Positions 45,677 to 59,885 of a DNA stretch of 64,000 nucleotides are shown here, one piece after another; positions within the stretch are counted from its first letter, which is position 1, and each line of letters starts with the position of its first letter. A program made the translations under genes and the position numbers. Source of the stretch: Toxonevra muliebris (Eukaryota > Arthropoda > Insecta > Diptera > Pallopteridae); the NCBI GenBank assembly GCA_963691655.1, contig OY829326.1, positions 100,129,340 to 100,193,339 on the forward strand. Direction: 5' to 3'. The notes below the pieces were generated by a model. The model saw nothing but the letters and a program-made list of their open reading frames with translations, did not search any database and was not told the origin of the DNA.

Positions 45677-45903
45677 GGTGACCATTCGTTCGGTATTTGC
45701 GGGGGCATTTCTGTTCAACAGGCTGTCACTGATTTTTATTCTTTTTCTTTTTTTAAAGAAGACTAAAAATATCTTAAAGCAGCAAACTCATATAAAATAA
45801 TTGAAATCATATTTAAACAAAACTAAAACTTGAAGTTTGAGTACCTATATTTCAAATATATTTCAATGTTGTCCCTTATTTCGCCCCCAAAAATATGGTG
45901 GCC
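45677..45903. repeat. Possible small MITE
   Basis: Ends GGTGACCAT...CGGGGGC and complement GGCCACCAT...GGGGGCG form an imperfect inverted pair around about 230 bp. No target duplication recognised. Confidence 0.25.
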
Positions 45904-46844
45904 GTATATACAGTAAAAATGAAAAGTGTATGAATTTGAAATTAGTGTACGTGCCACTACCGGTGTAGTAATATGTAAATTTTACACGCATTGTCAATTG
46001 TATTTTAGTGATAATAATACACTCGAAGAACAATCAGATGATCGTAGGCAAGTAATTGCCCACTTCCTTCGTAATTAACATTTGCAATTTTAGTCACCTG
46101 CGCTTTTTATAGTTTCATCAATCGTCTTTATGAGTCTACACCCAATCAGAAAAGGAACTCATTAAACTGACTTTTAAGCATCTTTACGCGAGGAAATCAG
46201 AAAATCAGCAGGCTAAAATTAATAAGAAAAACTGTAAGGTATGATTTCACATTAGTCAATGATGTAAAGAAATCCAATAATGGATTCAGTAATTGTTCAA
46301 TTTCTTTGTAAAAAAAAAAAACTTATAAATAATTACATTAATATTTTTCAAGAATCACACATCTTTCCAATATTCACTGATATTACTGCCAACAATTTAT
46401 TATTTTTTATCCATTAATTTTTCTGAAACCACAATTTCTAAATTTATCAGTACTAAGTAAAATTAACTAATAATATATATTTTTCAATTACTATTCCAAA
46501 AAAGTTTTCTGAGTATTTATGTACAATAAATATTGCATTGACATCGAATTGATAACTCAGTTGATGAGCTCAAGCTGAGAGTTTAGTGGATGTATTATTT
46601 ATATAAAAAATGTAATATATTTGCGTATCTATTTTGAGAATTAAGACTTCAAGACTTTCGCTGGCAATGCAAAACAAAACAAATAAGAAAATTAAAGCAT
46701 CAGTTGATAAAAATTCCATGAAGCTGAGCGATATCTAAGAATAAAATTAAAATGAATTGAAAGTAGAATGTGAAGGGAAATTTCCCAATTAAAAAAAGTA
46801 AAAATTACTAACTACATTAGTGTCCGACCGAAGGTGATTTTTTG

Positions 46845-46920
46845 GCCGTAGGCGACGCCGAACTTCGGTCCTTCCTCTAACCTTCTGCCGAAGCCGAAGC
46901 CGAAGCCGAAGACCGAAGGA
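46845..46920 (+). repeat. GCCGAA microsatellite in a GC-rich island
   Basis: GCCGAAGCCGAAGCCGAAG with flanking CCGAAGG words, in otherwise AT-rich DNA. Confidence 0.55.
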
Positions 46921-47591
46921 TGTTTTAAATATTCAAAAATAAAAATCTGAAAGAAAATTTTTTCTACCTATTTATTTGCAAACATATACAGAAAAACATT
47001 AATAATAGGTACCCCAAATAAAAAGCTGACAAGTAACACTAAATAACTGTTCATTATTGAATTTGCTGACAAATATTATTTCAGTTACATCGTATATATA
47101 TATATCTGTAGACCAACTGTCCTTCAACGATGCCTGTCTAAAAAAATTTGACTGATGACTGCCATGATTCTGCTTATCTAAAATCAAAGATTGAAACAAC
47201 TTATTAATCGATAGATCTGTGCCTACAGCCGGAACCCAAATTGAGTAAAAATATTGAAAATTAAATTTTTTTTTTGGATGGTTTTATCGTATATTCGTTT
47301 AGTTAAGTAATTAAAAGTTTGCATTTTTATATTAGATAATGTCAAGTAAAAGAACTATCTATTTATCCAGTTTTGAAAATAAATATTTAACAACACGAGT
47401 TTTTCGCCTATACATCATGGTTTTGAGATAATTCCACTGGAAACAAGTGAATCATATAGAAATGATGTTAACTTTAATATATGATATTAGCAAATCGCTA
47501 GAAAATTTATAAAACTAAGAAAACTAATCAACAGATTAAAGCTGGTTAAAAATACTTTATTTTACTGAAAACGTTTCAATAAACAATAGCA

Positions 47592-48058
47592 CCTTGATCA
47601 AAAAGTTCCCGGAATTTATTCAGAAAATTCAAAATAAAAGTTTATTCATCTAAATCTATATTGTCCCCTTCAAAGTAATCCCCATCGACTGCAAAACACT
47701 TATGATCCTCGAAACATTTTTTATATTCGGTTTTCGGTATGTCCATCAGTGCTTCCTGCGATTTTTCCATTACTTCCTCTCGGCTGCTGAAACGCGTTCC
47801 CCGTAATGGTTTTTTAACTCAATTGAATAGAAAGAAGTATCAGCGAGCCAGGTCAGGTGAATTCGGTGGCAGTTGGATGGTATTTGTTGCATTTTTCGTC
47901 AAAAAATTACGAATAATGATAGCACTGTGCGATGGTGCGTTATCATGCTGCAAAATCCACGAGTTTTGTGTCCACAATTCTGGTCTCTTTCGACGAATCG
48001 CTTCACGCAAACGTCTCATAACGCCCAAATAATACGCTCTGACGGTCGTCTATTTTAG
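47592..48058 (-). mobile_element. mariner (DD34D) fragment, C-terminal half of transposase
   Basis: From a tip with CTTGATCAAAAAGTTCCCGG (left end), the minus strand gives REAIRRKRPELWTQNSWILQ, then HDNAPSHSAII with the second Asp, and PPNSPDLA. A stop replaces the expected third Asp segment, followed by KKPLRGTRFS and the C-terminal TEYKKCFEDHKCFAVDGDYF. The right half of the element is missing beyond about 48058. It is non-functional. Confidence 0.75.
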
Positions 48059-50150
48059 ACTGTACTTATCACAGAAACTCGAAAAAAAAGTAAACACACA
48101 ATGTTAATGTTGAACCCTCTATATTAAAAAATTATTACCAGAGAGAAAGATCGAGAATTCTTTAGAATTGGCCATTGAAGGAAAATTTCAGACGTTGAGG
48201 ACAGCTTTAAAATTTCATTCCTACGAAATTTTGTTGTCGACGATCACTTTATCAAAATTTCATCCCAACTATCTCTGTTGTGTTTAAGCCAAATTTTATT
48301 TTCTTCAGCTCCTTCTGTAAAACATAATGGAATAAAATTGTCGAGGAAATGTTAGTCCTTTATTTCTCTGCAATGTATAATTTTTTACCTTCAGAAATAA
48401 AAGAGGATGATTGTCGGCGGTTTGCCAAAGATGATATACTCTTTATGTTTAAAAGTCCGTTTTTTTTCAACTTTTTCTTCAGATTTCTATACTTATAAAA
48501 AGCGATAATTTTTCCTTTGAGTTTTTCACAATGAAATACGGAATTCGAAATGAAAATTTGATACATTTTGAACTTTGTCTCGAAGTACAGTTGACTCCAT
48601 TCAAAGTTGATCGCACATTTAGTAAAAAGTTTAACTTTATTAAAATGCTTCGGAGTAAAGTTAACTCCGTTTAGAGTCATAGTAGATTTTTATAGAACCT
48701 TTGAAAATGGGTTATATTTATTCAGAAAAAAGTTGATTGATTTACCCTTTCCATGGTTATATTAACCATTTTCTGAGTTAATCGAACACATATTGGTTGA
48801 AACTGCAGAGCTAATTTGAAATTGCCTTCAGAGTCATTCTGACACTGACGAAAAGTTATTAAAACCACAAAAAGAGTCGAATCAACTCAAAAAAATTTCA
48901 AACAATTCTTTTTGGTGTTGGTTGCATAAAAATAGAATTTACTCCGCAAAAGTTGTATTAATTCACAGAAAATGTTGTATTAACTCCGCATATTTTTTTC
49001 GGTGTTTGTTTTTATTCTAAGTTTTATTTATATAAATCTTTATTCAGATTGTCAATGTTGGCTTAATCAAAATAACCAATTTAATCAATGGGTGGTACTT
49101 TAAGATTTAATATCTTGTTGTAATAGATAAATAAATAATAAAACAAAACGATTCTTTGTGGGAGACTAGAGTTAGGACACGGTCTCAGTTGAAACATGTT
49201 CCCCTAAGTCTGCCTTAAATCGTTATATTTAGAACAACGCAAAATGTTATAAAAAAATAAACATTTTTAATTGTACGCCAACCCCAACTCAACTTTCTCT
49301 TAAGTTTTTAGTCCCTACAAATATCTGAAAAAATGTTCACACATGGATCTGAAGATAATATAAAAGTTCAGATGCATCATTAAGTTTTTTATGAAGAATA
49401 TTCCTGCCGAAGAAAGTATGAACATTTAAAAAAAAAAATTATTTACCAAAAACTAAAATAAAACGTTGTCGTAGCAACTTTGCCTTAGTTCGTCATATTG
49501 TAGGGCTTTAAAATTATAAGCCAGTTTCAATCGTGACTTCGGAAGAATAAATCAGAATGCTGCTTTTTCATAAACTTTGGTTCCAAAGATTTACTGTTAC
49601 TCAAAAATTTTCTTTCCAAAAGTTGCTTTTGTTATTTATTTCTAAAAGCTCTTAGCTATTATGTTTCTGGTTTTATTTATATTTTGTAAATTCCTTCAAT
49701 CCCAATTCTTGATGAAACTACAGATTTTCGATACATACTTTGAGCATATGTTCAACTGATTTGAGGAAAACTTCAACGAACTGTCATATACATAAGAGCA
49801 TAAAATCACGAAATCAAAGCACGCACTCACACCAATGCACATAAATATCGGAAGTAAGAAATTAACGCAAGATAGAGAAAAAAGAAATATAAAGCAACAG
49901 GTGTCAAACAAAACAACACCATTGAGATTTCACTATCCCAAAAAGCATAAAAATTATGACGTCAAACAAAAACTACGAATTCACCATACTATCAAAATAC
50001 TCCAAAAACAAATATTTAATAATACACAAACCTTTGACAATACAAAAGTCCTTACAAAAACAACAAAAACCGCAAAAAAAAAAAAAAATATAGATAAAAG
50101 CTTTCACATTATCATTGCAACAGTAGTGGCTAAATAAAAAGTTCAGCCCT
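48059..50150. other. Non-coding stretch
   Basis: No gene supported. Around 48590-48985 'AGTTAACTCCG'-type words recur loosely in both orientations. Confidence 0.4.
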
Positions 50151-50199
50151 CAAATGAAAGTGTGCGTGTGTGTGTGTGTTTAAAAGAAAATTATTCACC

Positions 50200-51218
50200 A
50201 CACATTGCTAAATATACAACATGCGAAATTTTGCATTGAATAGCAGCAACAACAACAGCAGCAGTTGGATTCGTCAAAGCAACAGCAGAAAACGCACGCT
50301 GCTACTTCAATTAGGGGGTGCTTGCTCGTCGGGCACTTGGCGCTTGCTGTTTGTTCGTAAACTCATTCATTCATTCTAGTGGCTGTCTGCTGTTGCTGCT
50401 AGCAGCAAATCAAAAAACTCAAAACAAATGCGCGCATTTCGCAGTCAAACGTTGACCAGAAAACATCGCGACGGAAAAAAGTTCAAGACGCAAAACGCGC
50501 CAAAAAAATAAAAAACAAATATATATTATGGTATTATAAATTTATTACGCTTACGTATAAAAAAAGGAATAATTTATGTTATGCGTAAAAATCGGAAATA
50601 AAAAAAAAAAAAATTGATGAGCATTGTGTGACAAAAAAGAAAAAGTGTTGAGGAACACACACACACACACTAGCAACCAACCACCTGTGTGAGTGTGTGA
50701 GAAAGGAATTTAAAATTTTTGAGTGTTCTAACGGATTGCAATAGCGCTGATTGCAATATCAGATTTTTTTTCTTTTATTTAAAAAAAAAAATTGTATAAA
50801 TTATAAGCTGTAATTTTTCGCAGGAAATTGGAAATCGGAAAGAATTGTTTCTGTGTGTGAGTGTAAAAGTTTGTTTAATTAAAAATTTTGTAAAAATTTA
50901 TACGTACGTAATATCAAGAAAAGGCAAAAGAAATTGCCCTCTCTCCCCTGTTCGATGTTTTAAAATCGCAGCTGTTGTGTTACTTTATAAATCGCCACAG
51001 CCTCCGTCATCAACGCCGTCGCTACTCTCATTGCCGCCGTCATCCATAGCCACCGCACGGCCGGCCATACCTTGGGTGGATGGACGGATGCGACAATTTG
51101 TTTGTGTTTTAATTGAAAATGTGATTTTCATGTTTCAGCGCGCTTCTTTGATGATAATAATGTTGACAACAACACAAACCACAGCAAAAATGTTTATCTA
51201 CAACAACGCAGCAAAAAT
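50200..51218 (+). other. Possible 5' untranslated first exon of a gene lying further right
   Basis: This is the most GC-rich and least transposon-like stretch of the right half: CAG/CAA runs (AGCAGCAACAACAACAGCAG), GT and CA microsatellites, CG-containing DNA, and an Inr-like CGCAGTC followed by CGACGG near 50440-50475. It ends at AAAAT/GTAAAT, a plausible donor at 51219. The one open frame (50845-51222, 125 codons) has no family features and stops at the donor. Such leaders are common before very long first introns in flies. Evidence is compositional only. Confidence 0.25.
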
Positions 51219-51222
51219 GTAA

Positions 51223-54200
51223 ATAAAAAATAATATTTTATATTAATTCTTTTTATGTTGTTATAAAGTTGTAGTATTTGGATTTTCCATCAAAAATTTA
51301 TGTGTGAAAAATTTGGCTACATTCATTTATTAGAAAAATTACAACATGAGCGTTAGTACTCATACATATGCTGCTTCATATGTAAGTGCATGTAATTGTA
51401 ATCTATTATATTTCACGATATACAGTGGGTAGAATATGTATTTTCTTTGAGAAATTTCTGAAATTCTTGTACAGTGAACTAAATTATATGGAAATAGTAG
51501 AAATGAGCTCAAAAAGTTCTTACCGATTTCAATTTCAGATTCTATATCACTGCTTAAGTAATGTTGGGTAAAATTCAATCTGACTAACGAGTGAAAAGTA
51601 ATGATTAAAAAAATAATCATCAATTGCAAACTAATCACTAATTTTTATTAGCCACTTAGTCATGTCTCGTTGACGAAAGACTAGAAATTTTAGTTGTAAC
51701 CATGACTAAATAATGACTACGATTTAATTGTTTTTTTTTTCACAATATGAAGTATCAGAAAAATAGTTGGTGGGTTTTGGCATTTGGGTGAGGAATGCGA
51801 AATCCCATTTTTATGCCTGTGATAGCAAATGTTAGCAAATTTGTCTAACTATGTATTTATAGCGAACGATTAAACACGAAAATCGAGCCTTCTCAAAACA
51901 TCACTTCTGGTTTTGGAATATCGTCAAACTATTTGATAGGGTTCAGCTTAAAACTTTTCGTTACTTTCTCAATATGACTAAAACTAATGATTGAATTAAT
52001 TTTATTTGAATACATTTAGTGGTGATTATGACTAAAATTTTAGTTGACTAAGTAGTTAATTGAGTTGTTGACAACGCCCTTATCTGTGCCCCAGTGACTT
52101 TTATAATACTTAAAGTAAACCTGATAGGTATTATCTCGAATTACTAAGTTTTCCGTTTGAAAAAATAAATTTCTTGAATATTTCCGCAAAATTTCGCCAT
52201 ATGAATGGATAAAAACTTCACAAGAACTGTTTTGTCATAACATATTTACTTTTTTAATTAGAAAAATTAACGCTGCAAGTTTTAACACCAAAATTGTCTG
52301 TAAAAATTGCTTGAAAAAATACGAAATTTTTGAGCGAAAACATTTTTTTTTTCAGCGTTGGTTTTTTCTGATCAGACTCAACTTCGAAAACATTCTGAAA
52401 AATGCCCTTAAAAATTTCATATTAAACATATTTATTATAAAAAAATCTAAACAGTAAACCCTTTTTGAAGACTATTTTTATGGAGACTTGATTGAAATTC
52501 GAAGGTATTAAGTACGAATCAATATTCGTAGAATTTTGAACTAAAAAATGATTCTAGGTAGCTCAGACTATTTCATATTATTTTTTTTATGGATCAAGCA
52601 GGTCAACCATAGAAGATCTTCACGAAAAATTCAAAAAAAAATTTTATTTTACATAAAAAGAAATAATAGCTTTCAAATAAGTGGAAGAGCAAGAACTTGA
52701 ATTTCTGAGTCTCAAACTAGGCATTACCCTTAAATGAGTTCCCGGGAATAGATTTGGTAGATAAATTTGCTGCAGGGTACTGACCAATGCAGGGTGCGGT
52801 TTTATTTGAAGAAAATATTAATTTAAAATTTTTATGAAACTGATGTTTAAATACAATAAATTAAATACGATGATGCATTTAATGGACCCTATCCGACTAG
52901 GGAGAAAAGTTTATTAATGTCTTAAAGCTTTAGGAAAAATTTTTGTTTCCCAGTTTTCTTAATCTTAATCATTTTTGATCCGATTGCTAGAGTTTTATGC
53001 TTAAAATTTTTGTAATGCAATCTATCGGTAAAAATAAAACTTCAGATTTTGTGATTACTTTTTGGGAGAAAGAAAACTTAGCCCACGATTTGTGTGAAAA
53101 TTTCTCAAGAATGGCACCAAAATTGAACTTTCAACATCTATATCGCAGTCATTTATAATCTGATTTCAACAAACTTGGCAGCATTAAACTCATAATTTAA
53201 TTATATTTCCTATAACATATAACTCAGATCGGTAAAAGCTATACGTTTTGGTGGCATATTTCTCATTTGTTATAAATCATCTTAAATACACTCATTTTTC
53301 ATAAAAAAAATTCATCACAGTACTATAACTTACTACAATCAATTGTGAACAATACCAACTATTTTCCTTTGCAAATTTTTATATTTCCAAAAAAATGCAT
53401 ATTTTCGAATCATCATAGATTATTTAATTTTCAGCTTTTATAAAAATTTGACAAAAAGGATTTTTGCACTAAATATGGCCAGTGGGCATCAAAGGATATT
53501 TTATTCTCAAAAATATCAAATATCAAATTCACAAATCTCAATTTTTGTTATTTGTTCACATTTTATACCTCGCAGTTTTAAAAATACCTTTTTTTTATTG
53601 ATTGATATATTTTTATTGTTATAAACAAATTACAAGAAAATTTGTACATAAGTACATTATTTAAAGCCATACATATAAAATAAAATTCTATAGTTCAATT
53701 GAACTAGAGACGAATGAAGAATACTTAAAAATAATAACATAATTGATACATGGGGTCTTAAAGTAAGCCTATTACATTGATAATATCTGAATTTAATAAA
53801 TTGACATGAAAGTAAAAAGTTATATAGTGATACAAAGAAGTTATTCAATTCGATTGTAGTTAAGTTGAAAAAGCCACTATTTTATCTTATTAACAAAAAC
53901 ATGTTTGTTGCGAATGCAACGAATGAGTTCTGGAAGATTGTTAAAAACTTTAGGTGCTACAGAGGAATAAAAATGCCGAAACTAAGAGGCTGAGACCTCA
54001 TAATGTTCTGCTTTCAAAACTTTCCACCTTTGAACAAACTTTATTAATAAAAGATACGATTGTATCACGGAGTGGTTGGTGATATTTAAAAATTAAAAAA
54101 AAAAATTTATTTTTCTATGCCAAAGTTTTTTTTGAAGTCAAAAGGCATGGCATCACTAACATATTTTATACTACATTTATTTTTACGTTTTTTGAAGGCT

Positions 54201-57200
54201 TATATTTTGATCGGCTGTATATAAAATTACCTTTTATAAAATTTTAAAAGCCATTTTTTAAAATAGTTAACCCAAAAAACAGTTTGATCTCTCATTACAA
54301 ACAGGGGCATTCTTTTTAATATTGGTGTTCAGGCTGCTGTGAAAATTTCCACTAACAAAAAGAAAATTGAATTCGAACATGTTTAAAATGTTAAGTTGAT
54401 TTGAAAAGTTTTTACTTTGAATTGACTTTTTCAGAAAATTTCCAAAGGAACTTAAGTCCAATGAAAAGAAAAAAAAAACGATACATTCGCTTTTTTATTT
54501 GTGAATGCTGATTTAAAAAAAAAATTGCACTAACATTTCAATTCACTGAAGAACACTATATTATAATTCAATTTAAGTTATAGTTACTTTGTATGCACAT
54601 ATTTATTCCCAAAAGCGTCATCTTTTTATAACTGATAAATTTTAAGTAATGCAAAAATCGGTTGAAGCAAATATGTATGTACATTAGGGTGGACGTTATT
54701 CGTACTGATATTTTTTCGTTTAGTTCTTTCTATTATTGTTATTATTTCCATTGAATTAATAAATAGTCTATGGAAAATTTTAACTCGATTGAATAGAAGG
54801 AAAGGGTGTCTCAAGGGCTACAAAAACGGAAAACCCATTTTCCTTTCCCATGTGCATTTAGATGTAGTTTTAGATAAATCCAGTCTTTGGCTATATTTAT
54901 GGTTCCATCCTATTGTTTAAGGGCAAGTCTCATTTGGTAGTTTCCTAAAGTTTATGCTTTATTTACATATTTATTTCGCCAAAAAAAAATTAACATATAT
55001 ATTTTTAGAAAGAACGGAAAAATATAATAGAAAAGGTCATCAGCTCTTGCTGAATCTCAACAAGATAATAATTCTCGAGCATAATTTAACTACATACGAT
55101 GAATTACAACTAAAGATACGCCTATAGCAAATAGCTCCGGAAAGTCCTCTGAATTCGTTTCGTATACGAAACTATTAACTCCGTTCAAAAGTGGTATAGT
55201 CTTCCTATCTTAACCATTTTCTTATTTCTTCTTAGAGAGATTTATTTGGACACATCCAGGAAATTGTGTGAAAACCTTCTGAATCAAATTTTTTAAATGT
55301 AAATTCTCACAATTCCTGAAACAAGATGAAAAATATAATCGCCCACAACTTCTATAGGAGAAACGTATTTTTAATGAACAAATGTAGTCATCACAACAAC
55401 ATTGTATATAGAGACGGGCAAATCAGACGGCCGTTTCGGAATCCGCCACAATTCCTCATCAGTGATCCTAGTGATAGTTCTTAATCTTTCAATATCCTAT
55501 ATACATAAGCTACTAATATTTGAAATCATAACCCAGAATTACGGATTTGATTCCAAATACATTGTTGTTGTGATGACTACATTTGTTCATTAACCTGTTT
55601 ATATATAACTTCAAATAACGAAATTGACATGAACTTAAGTCATGACTTTGAAAATTAACCTCTAGATTTAATTTTCATAGTCTCCTAAAAAACTATCAGA
55701 AACGTATTTTTATTTACAAGAATAATATCTATAGAATCAATTGTAAATTTCACAAGAATTTCAACGAAATTCGCTTGAAATGCCGGAAGTAACTCAGCAA
55801 CCCTCAAACACTTGGTTATAAGAAACAGGGAAAATATGATATATTTTTTGACATTTTACATTTTGCCTTCATAACAGCTGCAATATTTCTGTGGTAAAAA
55901 TGAAAACCAGCTTAACTAGAGTTAAGATATTTTTGACTATAAATAATAAACTGATGCGAATTTTTAAATAAATTTTAGAATTATATATCGTTTTAAGAAT
56001 GATCTTTAATTTGAAAATAAAGTCATTTGAAACAATAGCTGCGTTTTATTCGCCACTTGCTTCTAGTTATGTATAAGTAGCAGCGATAATTGTATATGAA
56101 AACAACAACAAAGCTGCAGAGATAACAAGTATAATTATAGCGTACAAAAATTCTTTTCTGTCTTGTGCCCACCACAATTTGAAATTCAAAATTTTAACGA
56201 AATTCACTCTCGTGTATCCGCACTATAAGAGAGAATTTAGTGGCAGTTGGGTTATTTTTTCGGTCTTCGGCAATGATTTGTGTAACAAATTGTTTCTCAG
56301 CTTAATTTTTTGTGAAAATATTATTGTATTCCTGAATAAGTTTCACATTTTTTCTGCAACGTCATCAACAACAACTTTCTTCTCAAGTTTTTCAACTCCA
56401 TTTCTGTTACCTGGATAATCTTTCCATGTTGAAAGTTCTTTGTTGAAGAGAAATCGGTGCTGATAAAAAATTTCGCAAAGAAAATTTTTGTACCAGGAGT
56501 TACAAAAGACGTAAACTCGATGTTTATAAACGAAGAAAAATATTTTTTTGTAGCCTGCTTCAAATATAATTTAAGCTTTATTTGTCTTAACCGCTGTTGA
56601 AACTTTTTATCAAATAATGTTAGAGCCACTGTTTGGGAAGCTAAGTCCTCGAGGTGGGTGACAAATTCTGTGGTCTGAAGTAGTAACCGCTTAAGTCTGA
56701 ATATCTAATTTCGAGTAAATACGATTTGAAGTTAATGTGATTGGTTGCCACTCTATGTAAGCGAATACCTTTCTTTCTTTATAACTTTTGGTTTAAAAAA
56801 CATAATATTTCGGGAATTTCACGTATATGTGCATTGAAATAAGAAGAATACGATAGCATTTATAACTCAATTCTGTCTTAAGTCGACTTAAGCGTTTATT
56901 GCTTTTGACCACAGAATTTGTCCGCAGCTCCTTTCTGATATCCTGATAATTCATCAATTGACGCATGAACAAAAAGTAATGATAAGATGCTTTAATTCCA
57001 TCTGGTGAATTTTAAGAATTCTTCCCCTTATAAGATAACTGAAACTGGTCTTGAGAAAGGTATATCTTGAATGCATAAATCATTGTTAACTCTAACAATT
57101 CTGGCTAATCACCTCGGTGTTGTTTCTTCATGGAAAGGTGTTGTTCAAGAAATCCAAGAACAAAAAATTGATTTATCTGAAAAAATTACTTTCCGGTCGA

Positions 57201-59099
57201 CAATGTTCAACTTCACGATGAGGGCCGCCTAGCAGTTGTCCGATTAAGCTCAAATTATGCACAGATTGTTTCTTTATTGATTGAAACAAGATGGAGGTCT
57301 GGGAACTAAACTTTTAGAAGTTTGAAATATAAGGGCCACCCTTATACATACAGTCAATCTGAAAGCCCTGGCAGCTATATGCTCTACTATTTTAGATATA
57401 AGAATTTATATTTTTTAATTAATAAAATGTAAATAATAAAAGATTAAGCTATACTTCTGTTATATGTAAATTCAAAAGGAAAAATTTGATTACTATAGTT
57501 CCAGTTTTTCCATTAATTGGCAACTCCGAAGAAAATAAAAAATAATTTAATTGCTGCAAAACATGTGAGGTCTACCAGAAGAAAAAAAACTCATCGATTA
57601 AACTTAATTCATTGATTAAAATCACTTAGTATATGAATCTTTCAAACAAAATTCACCCGCGCTGACACGGGTACACATTACATACATTCAATCTACAATA
57701 TTTATATTAACTGAATCACTGTAGAGATTGTGTTTCTTGTTGTTGTTGTTGTTTATTGTGCGTTTGGCATATTTATGTTTTTTTTTGTTTCATACATAAA
57801 AAATTTATTGTTTTCATATACATATCGCATTGGTAGATAGAGATACATAGTCAGTACACAGTGTATGAATGAAATTATTTTATATTTTTTGTTCATTAAT
57901 TTTTGCTGCTGATTCGGATTTTTTTTATATATATATTATATTTATAAACACCATTTTAGCATAATTAAGTTCACAAATTTAATGAGCGGAATTGAACTTT
58001 TTTTATTTGTTACTTACAAATTATATGCAAAAACTACATAAAATATTCATTCATGAATGTTTGTGTATTAGAAAAAAAATTTGATTATTATTTTAAAGCA
58101 ATAGCAAAAATAAAATACACCATTTGTTTTTATTTTGTAATTTATATATTATTTAAGCAAAGCATCAAAGATTTTAGTTTGTTTTTTTTTTTTATTTAAA
58201 TTACATAAACTTGCACATGTTTGATTTTTTGAATGTAAACAATAAATTTTTAAAGGTGTAAAGATTTTTGCAAAAAAAAAATGTGTATATAGATACATTA
58301 GCAGATCCAAGGGGGGTTTTTAGGATTAAACTCATTATTTTGAAAGTCAATAAACAGTAAGATTTTAGCAATATTTAGCAATAAAATATTCCACCAAAGA
58401 GGGAGCATGTAATATCCTATAAAAAAAAGACCTCAACATTTTGCTATAATATAACCATATTTTTAATTTAAAATTAAATTTTTAAAAGTGAATTGAACCC
58501 ACTCACTGTTTTTGACCCATTGGCAGAACCACAGAAAGACAACGTTTTTCATATAGGAAACATATAAGCAACGAGGAAAACCAGGAAGTGGTAACTTGCC
58601 TTTAATGTGAATGCCCTGCTCCGTTACTTTTTGCAATGTATCAATCAAAAGTAAAATAAAGTATGCAATAAACTCATAAAAACGAGAAACTTGGAAGTTT
58701 TTTAAAGCTATCTCCGCTTTTCAATTAATTTTTTATTACGCTATCGATTTTACTTAGTAATAAGATTTTTTCCAATTATTTTGAAAAAGCAGATTCTGCT
58801 TTATGCAGTTAACTAAATGAAATATACCGCTATGAGGTTTATGAGAAGGTATTTCCTCGATAGCTTGTCTGACACTCTACGGAGAGGGTTCAGTATGGAC
58901 CGTCATTATTGCAGTGTTTAAAAACGACGTCATAGCGCTATTTGTGGCCCACAATAGGTTTGCAGTGGATCAACCACCAACCAACCAGCCACTATCATAT
59001 TTTTTTCTTGAACCATATAAAAACTAAATTTGCGTCAATAATAAATAGCGTTTCTTTTATAAATAGGCTAATTTCTAAATCCAAAACAATTGTTTAGAA
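51223..59099. other. Long non-coding stretch
   Basis: No gene supported over almost 8 kb. AT-rich; loose 'gactaa' words at 51590-52075, a GC-tipped-family fragment at 52790-52975, and short unrelated open frames on both strands. It could be intron or intergenic DNA. Confidence 0.4.
52790..52975 (+). repeat. GC-tipped repeat family, fragment 4
   Basis: Matches the left part of copies 1 and 2, including ATGATGCATTTAATGGACCC and ACTAGGGAGAAAAGT. Confidence 0.6.
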
Positions 59100-59885
59100 T
59101 TCTTTTTACTAGTTTTTCCGGAGAGTTTTTAGAGTTTAGAGTTGAAGGTTGGCTGGACTAAACCAAAGCACTCAGTCTCAAAGACCATTGTACTATACCC
59201 AAGATAGAGCCAGTAGAAGAGAGTAGAAAGACAGGAAAGATATGTGAGGGATAAATGGGAAGATAAAGTCTAAGGTCTTGAACTTCTTTGTTTTACTGAT
59301 GAACCTTAGAAGCTTAGGCAGAGGGAGAGTATAGACATTATTCATACTCAAGACATCACTACCCAACAGCCTTAGTTTGATTCTCGCGAATGTAGGATAG
59401 CTACAAAGATAATGCTCTGCAATATCGTCGCCTTCAAGATAGATTTGGCGGGTTGGATCGGTGGTGACGCCCATGTTGGTCATGTATTGACCACACGTGT
59501 TATGCCCGATGATGACACCCACCAGTTATCTCAGGTCCTTTCTTCTCAGTTTCAGAAGAAATTCCGCTGATTTCCTGTTAGGTTGTCTCACGAAGCAGTT
59601 TGTGGCTTTGCAAGAGTTAAGCTCGGACCATATTTCTTTATGCATAGAACCCACAAAGTCGTTGATCCAACGCATGATCTCGCCAGAACTTACACCAAGA
59701 AAAGGTTCCGGACTTCATGTTGCTATTGCAGAAGCTTTATTAGCTAGTTCATTCCGTGCAATACCACAATGACCTGGAACTCATATAAGTCATAACTGGT
59801 TGTGTTTTGCTCGCTGACCAATTTTGAAGAGCTAAGTGCAGCTTGTCTATCACTGCAGATGCCTATGCACTGCCAATGTCATCTC
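59100..59885 (-). mobile_element. Non-LTR retrotransposon 3' fragment (same family as 8.4-10.3 kb)
   Basis: On the minus strand: a decayed RNase H end (IGICSDRQAALSS, then VPGHCGIARNELANKAS) is followed by KSAEFLLKLRRKDLR, the GHNTCGQYMTNMG block and EHYLCSYPTFARIKLRLLGS. A 3' untranslated part follows that lines up with 10141-10275. It has stops and a shift (for example before LVGVIIGH), and the finger has lost Cys residues. It lacks the hAT-like insertion found in the other copy. Confidence 0.75.

Larger units (their letters stand above)
43439..47591. other. Long non-coding stretch with minisatellite and small repeats
   Basis: No gene supported. It contains minisatellite block 3 (43920-45240), a fragment of the GC-tipped family (44845-45035), a possible MITE (45677-45903) and a GCCGAA microsatellite near 46885. 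Confidence 0.4.

Noticed and set aside
50845..51222. 125-codon + frame as a protein gene
   Set aside because: Low-complexity Pro/Ser stretch with no recognisable domain; better seen as leader DNA, and even that is uncertain.
51590..52080. hAT-like element with GGCGTTGTCAAC-type end
   Set aside because: Only one end is suggestive (complement at 52064-52080); the left side has no matching inverted repeat or target duplication.
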